Shown: positions 1 through 7,598 of the stretch, piece after piece
Position numbering within the stretch: the first letter of the stretch is position 1
Layout of the letters: the number at the start of each line of letters is the position of its first letter
Origin: CAZLGM01 sp964623625
GTDB taxonomy: Bacteria > Desulfobacterota > Desulfobulbia > Desulfobulbales > Desulfocapsaceae
Assembly: GCA_964623625.1 (NCBI GenBank)
Contig: CAZUUJ010000003.1
Span: 1 to 64,000, forward strand
Reading direction: 5' to 3'
Length of the DNA stretch: 64,000 bases
The notes under the pieces: model-generated
Told to the model about the DNA's origin: nothing
The model's database searches: none
What the model saw: the letters and a program-made list of their open reading frames with translations, nothing else
Translations under genes and position numbers: made by a program

Positions 1-2
1 CC

Positions 3-353
3 TCTGATTATTTTCCCAAAGAGAGTTTCATCCCAATCAATATCAACGACTACACGAGATCACGAGATATCATCCGCAGCCACATTGCCAATAACGAATA
101 CGAGGACCGACTTCCGTATATTAAAGAGGCACGCCGAATCGTTCTCGAAGAACAAAACCTCTTTGCGATTCTTAACTGTCAGATTTCTGAAAAAGAAAAA
201 GAAATAACGACAAAAACAGAAGGTAAAATAATTCGAAACCGTTCAACTATGAGGATACAAGACCCTATGGCAGGAATTCGCAGTCTTTTCCAAAAAGCGA
301 TCACAAAAATATATCATAGAGTAACCTTCTCAAAACGAAACTCTCCACAGTGA
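3..353 (+). CDS. C-terminal fragment of a probable glycosyltransferase (5' end outside window)
   Basis: An open frame enters from the left window edge and stops with TGA at 351-353, giving about 116 residues. The fragment contains IPININDYTRSRDIIRSH followed by DRLPYIKEARRIVLEEQN, which resembles the C-terminal helical end of capsule or LPS glycosyltransferases such as GT10 or GT1-like enzymes. The last 50 residues are basic and low in complexity, a typical tail. The next genes are a methyltransferase and a glycosyltransferase on the same strand, which fits a surface-glycan cluster. The catalytic part is not visible, so the family is only a guess. Confidence 0.5.
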   Translation, partial: SDYFPKESFIPININDYTRSRDIIRSHIANNEYEDRLPYIKEARRIVLEEQNLFAILNCQISEKEKEITTKTEGKIIRNRSTMRIQDPMAGIRSLFQKAITKIYHRVTFSKRNSPQ

Positions 354-639
354 AATCCTTTAGAGCAACTCTACTTTGTACTCCAGAGAGAATTATATTA
401 TTATCCAATAATCAACCCAACACATCAGCGCTGCATTTTACAATTTGCCGACAAAAAATTCACATATCGCTGAGCAATTCTTGAAAAGTGAAAATCATCC
501 ACTTTATTTTTACTCATCCGGCTTGTAGAGATTATATCGTTTGTACCGCATCCTCTACGCAATCGGATTCTTGTTTTGTTATCGTGCCTCTTTTCAGGTA
601 CATATCAGTCAAATATCTATTTTAAAATGGTTGATATTT

Positions 640-1368
640 ATGAACATTAATGAGAGCTATATTCCATATTTAAAAGGTGACCGGTTCTCAAACAGCTTGA
701 AATTTGAGGTAGGAGAGCAAAATGAACCTCTCATGTCAAGAAGCCAGCTGATCACGCAGCTTGTAAAAGATAAGAGTGTGATACATCTTGGATTTCTAGA
801 TCACATTGATCTGCTGGAAAAGAAGATATCAAAAGGCAAGTGGCTCCATAATGATATCAGAGAACATGCAAAAAAATGCCTTGGAATCGATATCAATCGA
901 GATGGGGTCGACTATTTAAAAAAGAACTATTCTATCGAAGATGTTTTCAGCGGTGATATTATCAATGAGGATATTGACAAAATTCTGGAAACACAATGGG
1001 ATTATATGGTAGCCGGTGAAGTTCTCGAGCATATCGATAATCCCTGTCATTTTTTGTCACAGATAAAACGTAAATATGGAGGAGTGATAGACAAACTAAT
1101 CATAACGGTCCCGAATGGTTTTTGCTTGGCAAACTTTTTGGCAATAAAAAAACAGTATGAATGTATCAATTCAGATCACAGGTATTGGTTTACACCTTAC
1201 ACGCTGAGTAAAATAATAATCTTATCGCAAATGAGGATTTTATACCTTTCATTCTGCACAGCAACTGCTGTTTCAAAAAGAAAAATATTCAGACAATATT
1301 ATTTAAAAAGATATCCAGGCTTGAGGGAGATCATTGTTGCAGTAGTTAAAATCAACGATCATCATTGA
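640..1368 (+). CDS. Class I SAM-dependent methyltransferase
   Basis: This 242-residue protein has the Rossmann methyltransferase pattern. A degenerate motif I (SVIHLGFLDH) is followed by an acidic strand end, CLGIDINRDG, and then by AGEVLEHIDNP, the post-II motif common in small-molecule and glycan methyltransferases. The ATG at 640 is preferred over an upstream in-frame TTG at 541, because the 33 residues before it are hydrophobic, unlike the family, and have no ribosome site. Motif I lacks the usual GxGxG, so SAM binding is inferred from the later motifs. It lies 16 bp before a glycosyltransferase on the same strand, so it probably modifies a sugar or lipid of the same glycan. The substrate is unknown. 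Confidence 0.7.
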   Translation: MNINESYIPYLKGDRFSNSLKFEVGEQNEPLMSRSQLITQLVKDKSVIHLGFLDHIDLLEKKISKGKWLHNDIREHAKKCLGIDINRDGVDYLKKNYSIEDVFSGDIINEDIDKILETQWDYMVAGEVLEHIDNPCHFLSQIKRKYGGVIDKLIITVPNGFCLANFLAIKKQYECINSDHRYWFTPYTLSKIIILSQMRILYLSFCTATAVSKRKIFRQYYLKRYPGLREIIVAVVKINDHH

Positions 1369-1384
1369 TAGAGAGTAGAAAAGG

Positions 1385-2275
1385 GTGAAGATCCTAGTTA
1401 TCAGCTGGAACTATTTTAGAGAAGGTTTTAATGAACTTTTTGAAGAATATACTTCTTTTGACTGTATTGATCGGAATAGCGTTTGGAACAAGAAGACGCT
1501 CTATTCCAAAATTCGATATGGCTCTTCGTTTGACATCCTTCACTATTTTCCAGGGAAAATTACTTTTTTCGAGGTCCTCTTTTTAAGATTTGCAGGAAAA
1601 AAGATTATTCTTCATTTCATCGGTACTGATGTCATGAATGTCATCACTTCAAAAAGAAGATCATGTAGGCTTAAACTGTTTCAATGGCTTGGCTGCCATA
1701 TTGTTACTGTACATAACCGTTTGATAGAGGAGCTACAGTCGGTCGGCATCAATGCCAAGTTGGTTCCTTTCGTAAATAGGGTGCTGAGTGATCATGAATT
1801 CCCTTTGCCAAAACAATTTTCAGTCCTGGCATATGTACCTCAAGGCCGTGAAAAACATTTTTGTCTGGAGCTCATTGAAAAGGCGGCACGAACATTTGAT
1901 GATGTTCTCTTCACCCTCTTTCCTAATGATTATCACAATAAGGATATTCCCAACATATCTTCTATTCCACATGTCTCTCATAACAAAATAATTCAATTAT
2001 TTCAAGATCATAGTGTTTTTATAAGGTTGACAGTCCATGACGGGCTTCCCAATACAATCCTGGAAGCATTAAGTTGTGCAAGACCCGTGGTTTGGAGTTT
2101 TAAGGAGAAATACTGTTATGTTGTCAAAGACGAAAAACAGTTAATCTCCACCCTTCAGCGGATAAGAGATCAAAACAAGTTGAACAAAGAAGGAAAACAA
2201 TACGTACTCAAAAGGTATGATGCTGCCAATCTGAGAATGACGTTCCACTCCTTATGGAAAAAAGCCATGAGTTAG
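1385..2275 (+). CDS. Glycosyltransferase, GT4-like
   Basis: This 296-residue protein starts at GTG. Its C-terminal half carries the GT-B nucleotide-sugar-binding pattern VFIRLTVHDGLPNTILEA, equivalent to the E-x7-E region, followed by ARPVVWS. The N-terminal half has FDILHYFPGKITFFEV and FIGTDVMNV, typical of acceptor-side domains in GT4 enzymes. It is shorter than usual for GT4 (350-400 residues), so part of the N-terminal domain may be reduced. It probably adds a sugar to a surface polysaccharide at the inner face of the membrane. It forms a likely two-gene operon with the upstream methyltransferase. The donor sugar cannot be read from sequence. Confidence 0.75.
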   Translation: MKILVISWNYFREGFNELFEEYTSFDCIDRNSVWNKKTLYSKIRYGSSFDILHYFPGKITFFEVLFLRFAGKKIILHFIGTDVMNVITSKRRSCRLKLFQWLGCHIVTVHNRLIEELQSVGINAKLVPFVNRVLSDHEFPLPKQFSVLAYVPQGREKHFCLELIEKAARTFDDVLFTLFPNDYHNKDIPNISSIPHVSHNKIIQLFQDHSVFIRLTVHDGLPNTILEALSCARPVVWSFKEKYCYVVKDEKQLISTLQRIRDQNKLNKEGKQYVLKRYDAANLRMTFHSLWKKAMS

Positions 2276-2551
2276 GCTTTCAAACGAACTGATAAGCCCC
2301 GGATTATAACTCAATTTTCAGGCTTATGCAGATGCCTGACTTTTCGCGGAACCCCGGTCTTATTCGTCAACAATAAAAAAATGATAAGAAGGTCCTGAAT
2401 GATGGTTTTTTGTATTTTCTATCAACTATCGTTCTTTTGCTTTCAAATGAAAAATATCCTTGGAAGATAAGATGAATATATCGGATGGACAAACTGTTTT
2501 GGCTGATTTTCTACCATCCCTCATTGATTTTCAAATCATAAAGGCTGAAAA

Positions 2552-3577
2552 TCAACTATTATGGCTGTTCACTTCATGCCAGATATAGTCACTGGATAGT
2601 TTGAGTTCCATGGTCATCTCAACAACATATTGAGTGACCTTCTCAGAAGAAAATTTGTCATGATAAAAAACTCGTCCCTTTGCAGCTACCCTTCTCCTCA
2701 TTGCATCATCATTCTGATAGTCGACAATCTTCGTTACAAGATCGTCATAATCTTTAAAAAACACCGCCTTGCCATCTAAAAACTTTTGAAGACCGTTCTT
2801 TTCGTTTATAAAAGTCAAAATACCGTTCCCCATAAGCTGCGCCAGTCTGGTAGAAGATGAGAGATACTCCCCTTCCTGCCTGTTGAGATTTAAAGCCATT
2901 TTTGTTCCTGCAAGAACATCATCATAGGCAGCACCCCAAACCGCAGGTTTTCCAACGGCTCCGTAAGTTTCAAAACGGATATTTTTCAGGTCATTTTTCA
3001 GTCGTTTCACCAAAACAATTCTTGGATCTGTTTCCTTACCATTACCGCAAAAAAGAAGATCTCTTGAAAAACACTCATTCGCTGAATTGTCATAGATTTC
3101 TATGGCCCTATCAACCGGATTAGGGATATAAGAGACCTTTGTTTTATTGGTGGCAAATTGTTTGATCTGTTCCCCGGCGATTGAAAGAAAAATATGATCG
3201 ACACAATCCTGCCTATGCTTTATCCTTTTCACGGTTTTCGTAAGATAGAGAGCGTCAAAATTTCGGTAGGCGACACGGACAGACGGAAGCTTCTTCTTTA
3301 TTTGAAAAATCGTTTTATTTTCAATAGCATCGCAATGCCCGATCATCAACAAATCGGGTCTGAATTTATCACAGCCTTCAATAAGTTTTTTATTAACGAT
3401 TTTTCTGCCGATGGGTCTGATACCTAATGGAGCATAGAAGGCACTCATGTCACGGTCACTGTAATGAAAGGTGTCATGATTATTGCGCACGAATCCATAA
3501 TGGAATTTATGCTCATTGCGCACTCGCGCCTCACCCAGTCGCCGTAATTGATTATGTCCGACTTGTATAATCTTCAA
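2552..3577 (-). CDS. Glycosyltransferase of the CgeB / glycosyl transferase 1_2 type
   Basis: The predicted protein has 341 residues. I place the start at a TTG (3577) giving MKIIQVGHNQ, because GGGAG lies 9 bases before it; an upstream TTG at 3598 is also open. Features are FRPDLLMIGHCDAI in the N-terminal domain, YIPNPVD at the domain linker, and SSSTRLAQLMGNGILTF, the nucleotide-binding loop typical of CgeB-like proteins. A C-terminal block, VFFKDYDDLVTKIVDY, is also characteristic. It is convergent with the plus-strand glycosyltransferase and is followed by 276 bp without a clear gene. The role is probably surface glycan or glycoprotein synthesis; acceptor and donor are unknown. Confidence 0.7.
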   Translation of the reverse strand: MKIIQVGHNQLRRLGEARVRNEHKFHYGFVRNNHDTFHYSDRDMSAFYAPLGIRPIGRKIVNKKLIEGCDKFRPDLLMIGHCDAIENKTIFQIKKKLPSVRVAYRNFDALYLTKTVKRIKHRQDCVDHIFLSIAGEQIKQFATNKTKVSYIPNPVDRAIEIYDNSANECFSRDLLFCGNGKETDPRIVLVKRLKNDLKNIRFETYGAVGKPAVWGAAYDDVLAGTKMALNLNRQEGEYLSSSTRLAQLMGNGILTFINEKNGLQKFLDGKAVFFKDYDDLVTKIVDYQNDDAMRRRVAAKGRVFYHDKFSSEKVTQYVVEMTMELKLSSDYIWHEVNSHNS

Positions 3578-3968
3578 ATCAAGTATCTCCCGATACAAAA
3601 CCAGAGTCTGTTTACATATCGATTTGAGGCATGTTGATGATTTCCTCCCTCATGGGTCTTACATCAATTACCAGTATTTTAAAGATGCCGGATTGGAGAT
3701 GAAACCATCCAACCTTGACCAATATCCACAAAATGCCTATGGGTGTTGATGAAAATACTGTTTGACACATATACGTCTTGGAGAAATCAGCGGCCGTTAA
3801 TCGAACCACTTTACTGAAGAATTAATCTGTCAAACATGGTAAAATTTACTGAATATAAACAGTCCTCTCTGTCCTGAAGGCTGTTTTCGGAACTTACAAG
3901 ATCATGAAAATACATGAGATATTTTTTAAAAACAAGTTTGGTTAATTCAGCGACAAGGAATCTTTACA
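3578..3968. other. Intergenic stretch without a confident gene
   Basis: About 390 bases lie between two minus-strand glycosyltransferase genes. A 65-codon minus-strand frame at 3612-3809 ends in FKILVIDVRPMREEIINM, which looks a little like the first strand of a GT-B fold. It has no ribosome site and no continuation, so it may be the remnant of a third glycosyltransferase gene or chance. No terminator hairpin stands out. Confidence 0.4.
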
Positions 3969-6245
3969 CTAGTTGATCAGTTCTCTGTAAACATCAACGG
4001 TTTTTTTACACATGGATTCAAGGGTAAAATTATCATTTACTCGTTGTTGTCCTGCATTGCCAAACTGTATTCTTTTTTCTTTTTCTCCAAGCGCCTCTTT
4101 GATCGTTAAAGCCATTGCCTTTGGATCGGAGGGCGGTACCAGCCAGCCTGTTTTTCCGTCAACAACGGTTTCCAGACTACCGCCATGGGCCGTGGCAATA
4201 ACCGGTTTTCCCATTGCCATAGCCTCAACGGTGGTTCGACCGAAAGCTTCCGGCTCGGCTGAAGTCGCCGAAACAACAAGATCGGCCAATTGATAGGCGG
4301 CAGGCATGTCAGCGCAATGACCGACAAATTTAACCTTATCGTTGAGGTTATATAAACCGATCTGCTCTTTGAGTTCTTCATAGTACCCGGGGTTGGACTC
4401 AACATCGCCAACCAGTATCGCTTGAAATTCCATATTGGCTAGCAACTTTAGACTTTCAAGAAAGACCCTTTGCCCTTTGAGCCTGGTTAGCCTTCCTGGA
4501 AGCATGATAACGGGAGAATGAGAGCTCAATCTCCATTCGTTTCGCAATTTTTCGATACGGTGTTGATCGATTCTCTCAGGGTTGAAAACCTGATCATCAA
4601 CCCCCCGATAGATAAGTTTTATTTTATCATCAACGCCATAATGTTGTTTGATATGCGAGCGAATTCCTTCCGAAACGGCGATAACCCGCCCCCCTTTTGT
4701 CATAATCTCACTATAACTGTTAATTGAATAGAAGCCGTGGAAGGTTGTCACCAGAGCCGGGCGTTTATTTTTCGGCAAACTCATCCAGGCAACATAGCCG
4801 ATCCAGGCCGGCATTCTGGATCGCATATGCAGGATATCGACCTGCTCGTTGATCATCAATTGCCTCAAGGGCATGATATACCGAAGAGCGCTGGGTGATT
4901 TCTCACCTATTTTCCAAGGGATATGGACGGAACCTTCGACTTCGAGTTGCTGGACCATCCGGCCTCCACCTGAAATAACCAGGGACCGATGGCCCTGTTC
5001 CGCCAAAAACCTGCCCATTTCCAGCGTTCCTCTCTCGACTCCGCCCCCTTCAAGTTCGGGCAACAGTTGAAGAACAGTGAGCTTTTCTTTCCTTTTTCTC
5101 CTTTTCTTGTCAACAAGCAGATTCACATAAAGTGCAAGAGTTTTTTCACACATGATGCAGGCGGTGAAAAAGTCGTGGACCCTTTTCTTTCCTTTTTCGC
5201 CTACAATCTTCAACTTCCCAGGATCAAGGAGTACCTTTTTTACGGTCTTGGCGAGATCGTCACTGTTTTTCGGTTCTACCAGCCATCCGGTTTCCCCATC
5301 CTTAACCGTCTCCAGACTGCCGCCATGCCTGGTGGCGATGACCGGTTTTGCCATTGCCATAGCCTCAATGGCAACCTTGCCAAATGCCTCCGGCTGGGTT
5401 GAGGAAGCTGACACCACAATGTCGGCAACCAGCATGGCGGCCGCCATATCGGAACAGTGCCCTACCAACCTGACATGCTCATGCAAGCCAAAATTATCGA
5501 TCTTCTCCTGAAGTCGTTTTGTAAACGATGGATTATCTTCCTTATCTCCAACAAGAAGGGCAACAAACGGAACATCTTTAATCTTTGCCATGGCATCAAT
5601 AAAGACATCCTGACCCTTCCATCTGGTCAAACGGCCGGGAAGCATGATGACAGGCTGTGAATTATCGGCAACATCCCATTTCTTTTTGAGTTGCCAAACT
5701 CTTTCCTGTTCGATCTTGTCAGGGTCAAAGGTTCGTGCATCAAAACCGCCGTGAACCAGTTCGACTTTATCGGAGTGAACCGGATAGTTCTCGAAGATAT
5801 GGTCTCTGATAGTTTCCGATACGGCGATGACCTTTTCACCTTTGGTCATTATCGTTGAGTAGCTGTTGATCGAGTAGAACCCGTGGAAACTGGTGATTAG
5901 ACCAGGCCGCTGATCGATCGGGATTGATCTCCATGCCAGATACCCAAGCCAGGCGGGAAGACGGGACCTGAGGTGGACGATATCAATACGTTCATCGATA
6001 AAGAACTGTCGTAATTTGTTCTTATATTTTAGACAACGAAGGCTTTTTGCACCAATATGCGGCCAGCACAGATGGGTAGCACCACCCTTTTCCAGTTGCT
6101 TAACAAGCCGGCCTCCACCTGAGATAACAAAAGATTTATGTCCATGTTCCGCAAGATAGACTGAGAAATCAAGGGTTTCACCTTCAACACCGCCCTCTTC
6201 CATCTCGGGTACAACCTGAACGACTCGTAGTTTATTGGCTATCAT
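3969..6245 (-). CDS. Two-domain tandem GT4 glycosyltransferase
   Basis: This 758-residue protein consists of two complete GT4 enzymes in line, roughly residues 8-375 and 390-757, joined by a basic linker (DKKRRKRKEK). Both halves carry FHGFYSINSYS, VIMLPGRLTR, VGHC-DM, and the E-x7-E donor site (PEAFGKVAIEAMAM in the first, PEAFGRTTVEAMAM in the second). Both also have GGSLETV with a GW following. The N-terminal glycine-rich loop is GGVEGETL in half one and GGVERGTL in half two; ERGT is the common form. The halves are clearly paralogous over their whole length, so the gene arose by tandem duplication and fusion. It probably acts in LPS core or similar glycan synthesis, adding two sugars in succession or processively. 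It lies 57 bp downstream of the ELM1-family gene. Confidence 0.85.
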   Translation of the reverse strand: MIANKLRVVQVVPEMEEGGVEGETLDFSVYLAEHGHKSFVISGGGRLVKQLEKGGATHLCWPHIGAKSLRCLKYKNKLRQFFIDERIDIVHLRSRLPAWLGYLAWRSIPIDQRPGLITSFHGFYSINSYSTIMTKGEKVIAVSETIRDHIFENYPVHSDKVELVHGGFDARTFDPDKIEQERVWQLKKKWDVADNSQPVIMLPGRLTRWKGQDVFIDAMAKIKDVPFVALLVGDKEDNPSFTKRLQEKIDNFGLHEHVRLVGHCSDMAAAMLVADIVVSASSTQPEAFGKVAIEAMAMAKPVIATRHGGSLETVKDGETGWLVEPKNSDDLAKTVKKVLLDPGKLKIVGEKGKKRVHDFFTACIMCEKTLALYVNLLVDKKRRKRKEKLTVLQLLPELEGGGVERGTLEMGRFLAEQGHRSLVISGGGRMVQQLEVEGSVHIPWKIGEKSPSALRYIMPLRQLMINEQVDILHMRSRMPAWIGYVAWMSLPKNKRPALVTTFHGFYSINSYSEIMTKGGRVIAVSEGIRSHIKQHYGVDDKIKLIYRGVDDQVFNPERIDQHRIEKLRNEWRLSSHSPVIMLPGRLTRLKGQRVFLESLKLLANMEFQAILVGDVESNPGYYEELKEQIGLYNLNDKVKFVGHCADMPAAYQLADLVVSATSAEPEAFGRTTVEAMAMGKPVIATAHGGSLETVVDGKTGWLVPPSDPKAMALTIKEALGEKEKRIQFGNAGQQRVNDNFTLESMCKKTVDVYRELIN

Positions 6246-6302
6246 ATCACCAGCCTGCTTAAAAAATAGATACGGAATCAGAAACGACCTGTTGCTGATT
6301 CT

Positions 6303-7259
6303 TCAAATAAACCTTTTAATTATTTCCTGAGCACATCGATCAGCCTCATTGAGCCCGCCTTTCGATGGCCATTTTTTCCCTTTATCGGAAATCCATGCAT
6401 CAAATGCAATAACATAACCTTGGTCAATGAGAAAATTTTCACTGCGCCTGAACTTGCTCTTCTCTTTTCTCCATTTTACAGGCAGAAGCCCCACATGACA
6501 GCCTGCAGAAAGCGCTTCATACACCATGGACATGGAATCGGCAGTCACCCAGATATATTTATTGAGGTTATACTGCTGCTCTATCCAACCTTTTTCAGTT
6601 GTTTCAAAGGGGAAAAAACTCACATTTTGATTGTTGCCGGCAACAATTTCAACCATCTCACATGTCTGTTTGGGCGTTCTTGGCGAGGAAGCGACCGTCC
6701 ACTGGCGAACGGTTGGATCGTTGAACAGGTTAAGGAGCTGTTTCTTTAAGATATCACTGTTCCAATAATGACTTTTTTCATCAATACCGCCGATTAAAAT
6801 AAGCCCTTTATCACTATCATGATGGTCTCCGACTGTCGATACATTGGGCGGACCAATGGTTTGGCAAACGTTCGTTCTATCTGACAAACCGTCATGAACA
6901 GGAACAAAGCAGAGATCAAAACGATTAAGCAGTAACGGTGATGGACTCATGGCTGTTATCACCGGAATACCATACTTTTTTTTCAACTCCAGCATAGGTA
7001 TATGCGTTCGAGAACCGGTCCCGATCAGTAAGTCGAACTTTTGCTCTTGTTTGTCTAATGAACGTTGGGGGATGAGAAAATAAAGCAGCCAGTTCACGGC
7101 TTCATTGATCATCGATTTTCGCTCAATTATGAATTCGGTCGTAAAAATTGGAATACGTTTACTCAAAGAATCAAGGATGCCCTGGGTCTGTTTCTCATGG
7201 CCCGGCCTGCCGTCATAAAATACTCCGATCCACAAAGCTATTTTACTCTTTTCATCCAT
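6303..7259 (-). CDS. ELM1-family (mitochondrial fission ELM1-like) glycosyltransferase-fold protein
   Basis: This 318-residue protein has the family hallmark DGRPGHEKQTQGI at its N-terminus, then LLIGTGSRTHIPML, VITAMSPSPLL, and in the C-terminal half WVTADSMSMVYEALSAG. The last resembles the nucleotide-sugar site of GT-B enzymes such as MurG. Length matches the family (about 300-350). In bacteria these proteins usually sit beside LPS or envelope glycan genes, as here upstream of the tandem GT4 gene. The exact reaction of bacterial ELM1-like proteins is poorly defined; sugar transfer to an envelope lipid is the likely role. The family call is firm; the function is inferred. Confidence 0.8.
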   Translation of the reverse strand: MDEKSKIALWIGVFYDGRPGHEKQTQGILDSLSKRIPIFTTEFIIERKSMINEAVNWLLYFLIPQRSLDKQEQKFDLLIGTGSRTHIPMLELKKKYGIPVITAMSPSPLLLNRFDLCFVPVHDGLSDRTNVCQTIGPPNVSTVGDHHDSDKGLILIGGIDEKSHYWNSDILKKQLLNLFNDPTVRQWTVASSPRTPKQTCEMVEIVAGNNQNVSFFPFETTEKGWIEQQYNLNKYIWVTADSMSMVYEALSAGCHVGLLPVKWRKEKSKFRRSENFLIDQGYVIAFDAWISDKGKKWPSKGGLNEADRCAQEIIKRFI

Positions 7260-7598
7260 GATTCAATATTTAAACCAACCGTTTGCAAAACATCATATAT
7301 TCTCATCGATATCTACAGGCAACATCGTGGATACGCTCCATTAACCGGCAATACCCCTGTTCAGCTATTCATCTCGGTTACCTGGCTTCAGACCTTTACA
7401 AATCTACAGACAAAAGGGACTTCTTTGGCATATGTTGAGTGTCTAGTGTCTGAACAGAAAGTGGCTATGATAATGCGGATACGCTGGAAGTGAAACAAGA
7501 AATCTTACTTTGCTCAATCAATTACTCTATTCATTTGACAACTGCTATTTGCAGCGGGACGGTCATCGGCTTTTTTCTTAAAAAAGATACCAGAGCAA
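7260..7598. other. Intergenic stretch, no gene seen
   Basis: These 339 bases separate the stop of the pilus-type ATPase gene from the start of the ELM1-family gene, both on the minus strand. The stretch should contain the promoter of the ELM1/GT4 pair, but no strong -35/-10 pair or hairpin with a T-run stands out. Open frames on the plus strand here are shadows running out of the ELM1 gene. Confidence 0.4.

Noticed and set aside
541..639. TTG-start N-terminal extension of the methyltransferase
   Set aside because: The added 33 residues are hydrophobic, unlike the family, with no ribosome site; the ATG at 640 is a better start.
3612..3809. 65-codon minus-strand frame
   Set aside because: No ribosome site or continuation; at most a remnant of a glycosyltransferase start.
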